Positions 52,823-64,000 of a stretch of DNA of 64,000 nucleotides are shown one piece after another (the stretch's first letter is position 1; every line of letters begins with the position of its first letter). Origin of the DNA: Lycocorax pyrrhopterus obiensis (Eukaryota; Chordata; Aves; Passeriformes; Paradisaeidae); the NCBI GenBank assembly GCA_014706295.1, contig JACSVZ010000008.1, positions 15,526,159 through 15,590,158 of the forward strand, given 5' to 3'. The translations under genes were made by a program, and so were the position numbers. The notes beneath the pieces are model-generated. The model ran no database searches, was not told the DNA's origin, and was given only the letters and a program-made list of their open reading frames with translations.

Positions 52823-52872
52823 GAAAAAAGGAAAACAGTTCTAAGCCATGGACCTGAACTACATTTCAAAAG
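52823..52872 (+). CDS. Candidate start-codon exon (50 bp), gene unknown
   Basis: A pyrimidine-rich tract ending in TCTTCAG at 52816-52822 is followed by a 50-base segment. This contains GCCATGG, a textbook initiation context, with ATG at 52848. A donor, AAAAG followed by GTAAAT, begins at 52873. The coding part would be MDLNYISK plus one base. Acceptor, Kozak context, open frame and donor together within 60 bases, on the same strand as the CpG-island gene, make this the best exon candidate in the long non-coding stretch. The peptide is too short to identify, and I do not recognise it as the N-terminus of any neighbour gene. Chance co-occurrence in 52 kb is quite possible. Confidence 0.25.
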
Positions 52873-53231
52873 GTAAATATGCCCCCCTTTGCCTAATGAA
52901 AAGACTGTCTCAGGAAGATAAGTTGGAGAACAAGTAGCAAGTGACTGTAGGATTGTTCCTGCTGAGGTTCCCTTTTGGTTTTTCCGAGAGTCAGTCTTGG
53001 AAGACAGAGGAGAAAATGAAACAAATTTTTTCAGAGAAGGAAGGTGATTTTCAAAAGCAAGAATGTATTCACATGGCTTTGAAATGATTGGTGTGGATAA
53101 AGGCTGAAATTCAGCGGGCAGGGTTGTGTATTAACATGTCTTATGGGTTGCAATGTCATGAATGGTAAAGACTTACGTAAGAAATTGAAAGCTGCCTATC
53201 CAAAATTGAAATGGGTACAATGAAGAAAAAT

Positions 53232-53254
53232 TCATAGTTTTTAAAAAACTATGA
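53232..53254. repeat. Perfect short palindrome
   Basis: 11-base arms (TCATAGTTTTT and its complement) around a single central A, in AT-rich sequence. No flanking repeats suggest a transposon. Confidence 0.7.
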
Positions 53255-54286
53255 TCTTAAACATTTGTTGATACATAAGGACTACTGGGAGAATTCAAAA
53301 CAACTCTGCAGGTCACCTTTAACAAGAAGCTCACTATATAGATAATAGTACAGGTTATTAAAAAAGTACCACACCACCAGCATGTCTCGTATATAATACA
53401 AAAGTGAGAACAAACTCCAAATTGAGAGGTGGTGGGTTTGCATGGGAGAGGGAGATTTAAATGTGTTCTTCAGGAAAGAATCAGTGTAAAGAACTGAGAA
53501 AAAATAAGATAGCAGCAGCCAGGATTTACAGAGCTTTTCAGTGTTTTGTTGGGTTATCTTGCATAAGTGCTTTAGCCAGAGACTCTTTTCAGTAGCTGCA
53601 TGGGGCCAGCTTGGAACACAAATGTGCATGAATCCAAATGTAATTTCCCTGTTGTGCACATTCTGGCTGTGACAGGTCAAGTTATGAATGTAAAATAGCA
53701 GGAAAAAAGTTCAGAAGATGGCCAGGCCTGAAATGTTAACAAGAACTGACTTACCATGAGATCCCTTGAGACTGGCAAAGGTGCTGCCCGAATTTTAAGT
53801 TGGTCTGCTTCCATGCTTCATTTTGGTGTGCCTTGGAAAAGAATAAATAAATGCCTTGTTTTTATTTGTGCATCTAAGTGGTTTGGCATAACAGAAGTAA
53901 CAAACATTTTCTTCCATGTAAGATGCAAAGCAGATAAAGAGAGCGATGCTAATCCTGCACTCCGGTTTGTGGTCAGCGCTGGCACACAGACTGCATCGGC
54001 ATCAGTGGCTTCGATCTGTAGACAAGAAGTACTGTACAGGGAGTGATAGTATCTTTTCCCTTTCAGACAGTTCTGTTTTCTGGGGGGCAATAATCTGCAG
54101 TTTTCCCAAATTTCCAATGTTCAGAAGGCATTTGTCTTTCCTCTGGGTAGGACTGGTGCAGAATAAGGGATTTCCTCCCCCCACATCAATACACTGCTCG
54201 CAGAAAGGACACCTCATCGTGGTCATGGGACAGCAGGCAAGGAAAGGGCTTTTCTCTCTTCTGCATGCAACTTGCACAGCAAAGAG

Positions 54287-54307
54287 AAGTTGCAAAGTTT
54301 GCAACTT
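54287..54307. repeat. Perfect palindrome with two TTGCAA cores
   Basis: Ten-base arms, AAGTTGCAAA and TTTGCAACTT, flank a single G. Each arm contains TTGCAA, similar to a C/EBP-type half-site composition. It lies in a locally GC-richer 500-base stretch with long frames open on both strands (53946-54437 plus, 54002-54517 minus). Confidence 0.6.
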
Positions 54308-57300
54308 TCCCTGCGTCTTCAACATCAGGTTTCCTGGGTCTGTACTCTCTTTCTCTTTTTTTTCCCCCAACCTCCTTCCATCTCTTGTTTCCATGGAGAA
54401 TGAAATGCCTGTTCCATTCAAGTTGTCGGCTGAATAGGTTTTGAGGTTGATGGATGGTGAGAATCTCTTATCCCTCCTTCTCCAAACACCGCCCCTGCCT
54501 GGTTCTTGACATTTCACTTGCCAGAGACTGGCAATCAGTGAGTGGGAGGTGAAAAGGAGGCTGGCAGTGTCCTGCTGAGATGCTCTTTCAGTTTGTGGAT
54601 GAAATCAGCAGCCGTGAGAAGGTCTTAAGGACTTCAGTGCAGAGCCTTGTCCTCAGGCTGACTGAGGCATGAATGCTCACTTGAGTGCATGTTCTTGCTT
54701 CCCCAGAGCACCCAGGGAAAAAAGGATTCATATGTGAAACTTTTTGCTGCTTATGACTGTATTTCAAGGGGTGATGTAAAGGGAAAGGTAAGGAATGAAT
54801 GAACACAATAAATGCTCTGGCATAATCTGTTCCTCTCATATATACTTCTTTATCCACGTCCACGTCACACCAGAAGTGGAATTTCTTTGCTGCAGTCTGA
54901 CTTGCGTGGTTTCCTGGCTGCGGTGCTGAAGTTAGCAGGAGACTGTGTTTAGTGGGATTCCAGCAGTCCCTGTGTGTACTGACTGCCTACATGTGGCATC
55001 AGTACTGCACTGTAAAAACAGATTTCTGAATAAGGTACCTTTAATATCAAATACATGGAATTGTGGATATTGACAGGCCCAGGGTTGAAATACGATTTTG
55101 TTGATGTGCATGAAATGGAGCTGCAAAGCAGAAAAATTAAAATGATAGCTCTGTCAAATTATACAGAAAATATTTCTTTGTTGTTATTTATTACTTTTCA
55201 TGCAAGATAACTATAGTTTTAGAGGATATCAGGAAAATTTTCAGCCTATGCTGAAAGGCTTAAGCCTGTCCTTTTTAAAGGAGGGGTTGTTTTGACTGAT
55301 GACCACTTAGTGGTGGTTTGGGAGAAGTGAATACATGGCATTGTTTACTAGATGTGTGGATTTTGTATCTGGAAGTAAATGTTATGACTTTAAAATTAAA
55401 TTCTGGCGTTGTTTCCAAGTAGAAGCATTCCACAAACATATCATTGTTGAGAGAAGAGAAAATATTTTTGTGAGTTTTCTGCTAAAACACACTGTGTCAG
55501 GACTGTACCAGTATAGGAATTAATACTGGTGGTATACCTTAGTGGGTGGCATTTCAATGTTTTTGAGATCATATGTGAAAGTTTGTCCTGGGTGATTTTG
55601 AACAACTGTGCTTGATAAGTGACTGTGAACTTTCTTTCAATACATCTTTTCAGCACTTTGCACTGATAAATATTTCCACACCTTCTATGTATTCCTAAAC
55701 TTGCTAACCAATACATCTTTCCACAATACCACCAACAGCTTTTGCATCTGTCTTAGCTTCTCAAGAGTTCACTTAACATTTGATGCTTTATGTCCTGTTT
55801 GTTGTTGGGTTGTTGTCTCCCTGCTGGAGTTTTCCTACTGTGCAATTGCTTTTCCTGTTGTGCAAGCCACTTCCAAAATGCTAGCATGTTAGCTGATTGG
55901 CCACTGGTGTGTTAGAAGGGAATTTTTAATTCCTGCATCAGAAGGATGTGTGTGTATGTCAGTACCTGCAAAATAAATATATGAAATACATATGAATATA
56001 CCATCCAATTCCTTAAGTAATTTATTGTAGAGATTGTAGTAGTATTTTTGGTCCCAGAGCTTGGGATTTCCTAGAGGAATGCGCACACGGAGGATTTGAT
56101 TGCCTGTGACTTACATGACTGAAAGATAATATACGATAATATGCAGGGCTTTGATTTCCTGGTTTGAACCTGGTTGGCTGGGGTACTGCAGAAAAAAATA
56201 GATTTTCAAAAATACACCACTGAAGCAGCTTCTTTCTACTATAAATACATCACACATGTCAAGTGGAGTTGAGAGAAAGTGTTACAGGGAGGAAAAAAGG
56301 GGGAAGTCCATTGGGACAGAGAATGATATTGTAGTTTGGGATTAGCTTCCTGATAGGAACTCAGCTTCATGTTACCATTAAGGGATGGGGAAAGAGTGAA
56401 CATCTGTTTTAACATGGTGATTTTGAGTGAGCAGCAACAGTATCAGCATCAAAGCTTACATGTGTATTTCCATTTATTCTGTTAACCTGCTGGAGTTTTT
56501 TGATTCAGTATTATCTTCTTTATGAAAAAAATATACTCCTAGCATCTTACGGGTCTGCATGAGATAAAATCCCAAATCTTTCTCTCACATTTTGTGAGGA
56601 TTGTTATGCTAATAATTTTAGAAATTGTCAAAAATTTTTCTGAGTATTACTGACAGGATTCAATCTCTGAAAAAAGATCTTCTAGTTTTCAATATGGATG
56701 TATTTAAATTCACTTTGCCTTCTAAAGTTCCTCCTCTTCCCATCACCAAGATTGACCTTTACTTGATTGGGGTCTTTTGATTTTTATGTTTTCCCTGAGG
56801 AGAATTTGACTGACTTAATAAACTTGTAATTAGGACATGTCTCTGCTTCATTCCATCTGGTCTTTGGTTAAATTATTCTTAGAAAAATTCTCATGTCACT
56901 CTTTTTGCATTCAGAGTTGTTTGATTCCTTTTTCTCCTCCTGCTTTCTTATCTGAATGGTAGCCAGAGCTTGTAATTTTTTTATCTTGCCCTTGCTATTT
57001 TGATTTGGGCAGCTGGAGGACAATCCATCTCTAAACCTCCTTCTGCTTGCTAGATGTTTTATTTCACCTTTTCCTTAGTGATCAGTGCCTGGGTTTCTGT
57101 CCAGAGCTTTCTCAGGCAGTGCAGCATGGAACTGACCTCATTTGCTTCGGCTCCACTCCTGTCCCTGCTGCCCCAGACAGTGAGGATGGGCAAAGCTTTG
57201 TTCAGGGCAGCTGGAGGGAGAAAAACCTGAGCAAGCAGCAGGTTGAAGCTGTCTGTCCATGGGTTTACAAAGACAGGTCTTCGCTGATTTGTACTTTGCA

Positions 57301-60300
57301 AGTTACCTTTATAACCTTAAAGTCTAGAAAATTAATTTTAGTTTAGCTTTTGCCAAGGCTTCCTGATTGTCCTGATTGAGTGAATTTTGAAGCCCTTTAT
57401 TATAGGCTGGTACATATGCAAAGAATGAGCATCGTGCTCTTCAGTAACTCATTCTCTTATCTCAAGTGTCATTTACTGGAATCTCCTTACCTTTTGCCTC
57501 CTGTAAAATGTAAACTGAATTACAGGCATATAATTAAATCAGCATATTAAGTGTGTGAGGAATGAGAGGCAGTGGGAATTTTGATGGCCATATCCACAGT
57601 AAGAACATTAAAATCTAAATCATCAGGTATCTAAACTACTTTCTAGTATATTGAGAGCACCGGTTGTATAAGAACAATTTCCAGCTGGATGAATTGTGTT
57701 TCTGTGCTAGGTCAGCACGACAGGCTATCATTTCTCCTCACCTGGCAGAGCGGCTGCTTTGTAAACCATGTGGCTGCTGGCTAAAAGACTCAGATATGCA
57801 TTATTAGTGCTCATCAAGGAAGGGGACGTTTGAATAATTACTAAATAGCTGTGAGATTTTGACTGGAGAAAAAAGTGACAGTTTCAGGTAGTGATTCATT
57901 TGCTTTTTCCTGTAATCCATGTCCAAGTCACTCTGTTGCATTTGGCATACCTCATATTAAAACTACCTAGGTCAGTGTCTGAGACTGATTTTCTGCCTCA
58001 TTTTTTGTGCCTAAGCATCAGGCACATAGTGTTGGTGCTGGCATTATCTAAAGATATCTAAGAGCGTTTGCTTCTCAGAGATGAGGCTTTTAAATTTATT
58101 TTGTTTACTTTATATTATGCATAGCAATTCAAGTTCTTGTTGTCTTGCCATAACCCAAATTTGGAACACAAAATTAAAATGAAAAACTGTAAAACGAAAT
58201 AAATCACAGAAGGCATGACAAAGAAGTAGGATTGATCTCTTTAATGTAAATATTGTTTTTTCTAACCTTGGATTTCTGAATTAGTGTTGATGTCAGTTTA
58301 CTATGAAGGCCAGGAATAGCAAACTGTTGTGAGATGGAGTCAAATTTGGGTGCAACATGAGAGATGCCCCTTGTATTTGAGTGGATTTATGTAGTGTGTG
58401 CCTCACAGCCAGCTGCTGGCTCTTTCAGATTTGTCCCTGTGAAATCCTCTCCTTTAGTCTTGTTCCAGAGCTGTAGCACTTGACTCCAGTACATCCCTCT
58501 CCAGCCAGTCTGGTTATCTTTTGTTGGCTCTGCAGTGCTCTTCCCTGGCCATGATACTGGATTGTTTTTCTATCAGTAGAGCAAAAGGATAGGAAAGAAG
58601 CAGGGGAGGGGATATCTGAAACTGATATTGGCTGCTGTTTTAAATGAAAGTTAACATTTTTCATAGCAGTGAGATACTGTAGGAGAAACAGGAGGGCACA
58701 TTAGGGAGAGCTCTTGAAAACGCTGTTTGTATTTCAGTCTTGCTCGGGGTTTTGACTCCTAGAACACATTCAAAGTTTGTTGCCAGTTTAGAGTTTAGAA
58801 GCCTGTATGGAAATAACCAGTGTTTCAGTTCCATAGTGATTCTTGAGATACAGGACAAGACACACACATGAAAAATTATTGTCTAATGGACTAGGACATT
58901 CTTTAGCCAGCCTTTTTATCTCCTGCTTTCCCCTTTAGTCTGTATAATGAAGATACTGTTTTGTGAAAGGTGATCTCAGACTGTGCTTCTCCTGGAAAGC
59001 TCGGTGTTGCTCTCGTCTGCCACAGTTACAACATTCCTATCTTCAGCTCCTGCCATCGGAGAGCTGTAGGGTGCATTCGATCAGCTCAAAAGTCTGACTG
59101 ATTGATAATAAATTTTTGGTGGGTTATCTGTTTGGATCAGTGTACTCTGAATAGCCAAGGATGTGGGTCCACCTCTTTTGCTGGCAGCCACTGACATTGC
59201 TTTATGCTCCTTGCAGAGCTGAACCCTGTAGCTCTTAATCCTCCGCTTTTGGATAACCAAGTGCGCACAGCCGAACCCTAACCCAGTATTATGTTGCAGA
59301 TGAGTACAGACCAGCTGCAGTATATAAGCAGTATCTCAATGTAGTACAATAGTTGTGTATGTTGAGTTGTGATGTGAGCTTTCAGACTCAGCTGGACTGA
59401 GTATCATCCGCAGGAGTCAGTTCAGCCCTGGGCCAAGCGGGCACGGCCGTAGGTGGAAGCGCACTTCTGTTCCATCCTCCTCTGTCTTCTCTCATTATTT
59501 GCTCTCTCTTAGGCTTTGCCCCATAGGACTGACTACCTCTTTCGTGGACTTTCAAACTTGAGTTTTCTTCTGTTTTGCAACCCCACAAATCAGGCATCGC
59601 TTGAGGTTAATAACAAACACTAAGCCCATGCTTCCCCTATGACATCCTGCAATGCCTCTGTTCCTGTGCAACACTGAGCAGCAGAAGCTGCCTGTACACA
59701 AACCAAATGTTAGTGACCTCAGCCAGAAAACATTAACTGGATTGGCAGGGGTGCTGGCCCCATGTTCAGATGAGAACCAACAAGATGCCATCAGGAGTTG
59801 CCCTCGTGTCCTAACTTGGAAATTGTTGTTGAGACACTCTGCTTTGGCAGTTGATCTTCACAGATGGTATGGATCTTTTATTATCTTCACCCAAACATGT
59901 TTTTTTCTTGATTTATGGTGTATAAATGGATTTATACAGTAAAGGAGGTTGCTTCTAGTCCCATTTTCCGATTTCCATATTTTATCTAATAGTTGCTCCA
60001 GTTGTTTAAAGAATGTGGGTTTGTTACTCTGGATCATGGTATAAATAGATGCCAGAAGCATGAGGCCTTATCAGCTATGAGCAGCTGTATTTGCCTTTTC
60101 ATTTTACATCTAGACACTAAAGTATAGATAAACAACAAAACTTGTTTTTCTGGAAGGTAAAACTAAAATTTGTTGGAATTTGTTGAAGGTTGTTGCCTCT
60201 CTGCATAAAGTAAACTAGCATTAGCATTTTCGGGGAAGGCTCTGACCTCCTTGTTAGGGCTCAGAGTTACAGTTCAGGGTGGTGAGTATTAACATCTGTA

Positions 60301-63049
60301 GTGCTTTGGTTTTGAAATGCTGTCTATGTATGGAGGTCATGCTTAACCTGGTGTATTGCGTGTTTATATTGGACAGCTTAGAGAGTTAAGTCTGATTTCC
60401 TTGAGGGTATCATCTTTATATACTCTTTGCAGAAGTTTCTCTTGGGGAATGCCTGAGGATGCTGGCAAGTGAAGAGGAATATACACAGGCAAAGCTTTAG
60501 GGGACAGGATTTTGAACACATTGTATAGAGGATGTAGCGAATAACCTTTGTTAGCTTGATAGGTTAATTTTCAGGAATTTTTCAGAATTACTTTGTAGAC
60601 ACAGAAATTTGCTTTCCTTCCATTTAATGTTTGCAGCTAATGCTTTATTTTCCATGGATACATTATTTGGGTAACAAGTTATCCATACTGAAATCCCAGG
60701 CTCAGAGCTGGAAGCAGTACATGGGTTTTTGTGTGGCTCAGACCCTGAGCTAGTTCACCTGCTGAACCCTCACCAGCTTTGCTCAGTGTCACAGCTGATG
60801 TCTCTGTTTTGTGCTTCTGAAAATGGCATGCTGGGAAGCTAGTTTTGAAGGTGCTGGAGGAGCATTCAGGAGCCACCTGGAGTCCACAACTCTCAGATTT
60901 AGACTAAAGCCCCGGCTCTGCAAAACTCTAGAGCCATGGAGCTGACGATAGCAGCAGTTTCAGGAGAGATACCTGATGAATGAGTACCGTGTATGTACGA
61001 TGATCCCTTCTGAGACATTTCAGGTGGGGTTTCTTATGCAGCAGCCTTTGTACCTCAGCTGAATCTTCCCAGAACCTGGAGTGCTGCAAAACATGGTGCA
61101 AGGGTACAGGGCTTTCACCTCTGTGCAGCAGGGTGTGTGTGTTCAGGTTTTCCTGTGATCTGGCTATTCCCATCCCCCACTATTCTCGGACAGTGGAAAG
61201 CCAGGTTAGTATGTTAGTGCTGGATTGAGGGCTGTATCAAGTGTTGTCTCACCAAGGTAAGAATAAAGTGTTTAGTTATAATTTAATCTTGACACTTTCT
61301 TTATTGTGTTACTTTTGAAATGTCATAAAGTACAAGTAATCAAGCTGAGTAGTGACTCTTTAGGTTTTCAAGGCTGTATACTTCTAGAAATTACTTTTTT
61401 TCCCTCTTGGTATTGGCACTGAGTTGTAAAAGTGTTAGAATCTGTGCTGGGTATCTAGCCTGTGCACTGTATAGTAGTACTATAGTGAAGTACATCAGCA
61501 TTTACATACATCAGCATATACATATACATACATATATATTTTCAGATGAAAATATTGAGATACAGATTGAAAATTAAGTGTTTACTTGTCTGACTCTTGG
61601 GCAGAATCGTCAGGGTAAGAAAGGATATAATGTCCTCATGTATGGTGTAGCTATTAGTATATTAGGTCTAAGGGTTTTTCTTTTCAGCTTTTCTGTTTTG
61701 TCCCGTATGCTCTTCAAAGATCAAATTTTTGTAGCACAATTATTCAAGGAGTACCTGAGTATGATGATATTCAGGGGATACAGAGATGAAGCAGTAATCT
61801 TCTCCAGAGTGCACCTGTAGTTATTTTTGGCACTAGCTTGCTGTACTTTCAAAAGCAGAATCATTCATTTTGCTTCAAGTGATTTTATCCTCCAGAGCTC
61901 AGTGGGATGATTCTGCACAAGATAGGGAGCTGTCACAAGTTCCATCCTATAGGTTGCTTTGATGTTAGGAGCTGGAGCAAACTCTACCATTTCAGAACAA
62001 CAGATTTATGTTCTCGTCATCACCTTCTGGGAACAGTGGTAATAAGAGATTGACTTGTTGTCTCCCAAGTATTCCCTCAAACATGCATCCCTGCTAGCTC
62101 TTTCTCAGCTACTCTGCAGGGCTCTCTCTGGCACACATCTTCCAGCCCTTTGGCAAATGCTCATTTCATGTTTTTGTGTGCCTCTCCAGTTAATAAAGTT
62201 GTTTTGAATGGGGGAATTTAGAAAGGAGGAGTGGTCACACTTTCTGGATTTGATTTCTTTGTGTTTAGTCTGTCTACCTGTTTCTGGGCTGGGGCTGCCC
62301 ACTGAAATGTGCTCCTTGTAACAAAGGAGTGTTGCATCACCTCGGACAGGTATTGCAGAGCTCACTGCGATTCAGCTGATGAAGTTTTATGCAGGACGGG
62401 GGGTGGTTCTGTGTTAAATTGCAAAGTTTTGTGTTAAACCTGATGTTACTTTTCAGCACAAAAACACTTTTTAATCTTCTCGTTACCATGCCCCAGGGGA
62501 GTTGCAGGGACAGTAACATCTGTGCTTGCTGTATCAGGCTGACAGCTGTTTCAGGAGTCAATTGGTCCTTTTATCCAGTGTCTCTGAATAGCACAGGGAA
62601 TGTGGGCCCTATACCTTTCCTGCAGGAGGCTTTGCAGGATGGCAGTAAGTACTGGCATTGCAACATGCTGAACCATGGGGCTCCATCACTTTCCCTTCAC
62701 TTTCGAATACTTCTGAGAACCAGAGCACTCCAGAAAAGTTAGGAGGCATGTTGGTTGCAAGTGAGGAGAAGTCAATAGTCAGACAAACCCTGAGCTTGGT
62801 AGGTGAGCATAGATGACTGAAGAGATTGAATTATGGCTTTAGTGACTTAATATGGAATGGATAATCTGCTTCAGAGAGTATCTTGGAGATCCCCCAGCCT
62901 CAACCTTTCTACGGAATTACCATGTTAAGAGTAAGGGAGTATGATTTCCATTGGCTCTCTCTTTGTTTCTGTGCTACTTCCTTTTTTGCTTATAATTATT
63001 CTTTAAAGAAATAACATAAAAACCCCTTGCAATTTCTGTAATTAAGAAA

Positions 63050-63077
63050 CCCCCCCAACAACAACAACAAAAACCCC
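63050..63077 (+). repeat. C-run and (CAA)n low-complexity tract
   Basis: A run of C's followed by about five CAA units and then A/C homopolymer stretches. Confidence 0.85.
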
Positions 63078-64000
63078 CAAAAAACATAAAAGGGAGGTGT
63101 ATAAGAGCCTCATTCATCACCTTTTGTCACTAGACGTGATTTGACATCTGAGACTACAGAGAAACTTTGGCAAGTGCAATGATTTCCCGTGTGGGGGTAA
63201 TAAGAGAGAAAAAAGCTGTCAGTTGAAAACAGCAGGAGCTGCATTAGCAAATATAAATTAAACAGATGGCTAAGATACTGCAGCTGTCACATAGAAGCTT
63301 CAGGAAGATTTTTAGCTTAGAGCTGCAGGAGGCTATTTTAAAAGGAAAGATGAAAACAACAACAAAGCAAACTTTAGTGTGACGAAAGAGACAATAGAGC
63401 CATTTAGATTATTGTATGAAATTTATCCAGGATTGTGGTGTTGGTTTGGGGTTTTTTTTAAATTTATGTTTTCAAATCTTAGGATTCTAAAATTAAGTTA
63501 TGATCAGCTATTATTAGATCATGTTCAGATTTTGGTATCAGGGGTTTGCTTGTTTAGAAATACTCTTCTGTATGAGACACTGGCTCTGACATGCTCTGGA
63601 AAGTAGGGAGAAGTGTAACACACGTCATGCAGTTTTGATCTTCAACTGTTTCTTTTACAGCTATTTCAAGAAAAACTTTTTATGAAAGAATTTATAAATA
63701 ACATGTTTTGGAAAAGCAGTGTGGAAAGTGTTAACATTTTGGTGGAGGAAGCACCTGCATTTTAGTGTCTTGCATGTTCAATCTTAAGATAACTTTTTTC
63801 AGACTCATTTTCAGCTGAGAAGTGAGTATTCCTTTGTGAAAGAAGTGCTAGAACAGCACCCAAGTTTGTTTATTATGTTAAAGTACAGACATGTGCTAAA
63901 ATGAGGACAAGTTGGAAATTCTGTGCTGTTTCTTGGAGGCCAAAAGGCAATTAATTTTCTAAATGTTGTGTCTTAAAGTATTTTCATCAGTTAGGACATG

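Larger units (their letters stand above)
51670..64000 (+). other. Presumed intron, segment 4 (to window end)
   Basis: About 12 kb of mainly AT-rich non-coding sequence, apart from the candidate exon at 52823-52872, two short palindromes and a slightly GC-richer stretch at 53.95-54.5 kb. A (CAA)n/C-rich tract occurs at 63050-63077. No identifiable transposon or conserved protein segment was found. Confidence 0.5.

Noticed and set aside
57990..58060. Possible MIR 3' end (CAGGCACATAGTGTTGGTGCT-like stretch)
   Set aside because: Only one short block resembles MIR, and the neighbouring core is not readable.
59268..59285. CCCTAACCC-like telomeric motif
   Set aside because: Only about one and a half units are present; not a telomeric repeat array.

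Overview
The window looks like a piece of a bird chromosome, most likely from a songbird (passerine). Three things point there. The only clear protein-coding sequence is a vertebrate CaMKII gamma exon. The recognisable interspersed repeats are mostly CR1 LINEs, the dominant avian retroposon. Two copies of a tRNA-Ile-headed, CR1-tailed SINE (TguSINE1-like, a family I know from passerines) lie at about 24.6 kb and 38.9 kb. Coding density is very low and most of the sequence is AT-rich and non-coding, as expected for introns and intergenic DNA.

Layout. 1-639 is the end of the last intron of CAMK2G, and 640-872 is its terminal coding exon on the + strand. From 873 to roughly 6.15 kb is probable 3' UTR and flank, with several poly(A) signals; the best-formed is at 6121. 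From 6.2 to 11.2 kb is an intergenic spacer holding a small CpG-dense patch (6.8-7.0 kb) and an old MIR fragment (8.2 kb). A strong CpG island spans about 11.2-12.3 kb. It contains a GC box, an ETS/YY1-type element, a short upstream ORF and a consensus splice donor at 11628/11629, so it looks like the promoter and non-coding first exon of a second + strand gene. From there to the window end (over 52 kb) I find no recognisable coding exon. I read this as one very long first intron, or 5' UTR introns, of that gene. One short candidate start-codon exon is at 52823-52872.

The second gene cannot be named from this sequence. In mammals the genes beyond the 3' end of CAMK2G include NDST2, MYOZ1/SYNPO2L, USP54 and PPP3CB, several in the same orientation as CAMK2G, so USP54 or another of these is possible. 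That is synteny reasoning from memory, not something seen here.

Repeats are sparse: CR1 fragments of different ages (34.4 kb minus; 35.3, 37.5, 47.2 and 50.9 kb plus), two SINEs in opposite orientation, two or three MIR-like relics, short A-rich tracts, a (TG)12 and an unusual mirror-symmetric polypyrimidine tract at 4.1 kb. I see no prokaryotic, viral, CRISPR or toxin-type system and no evidence of a new multi-gene system. The observations worth following up are regulatory and structural.
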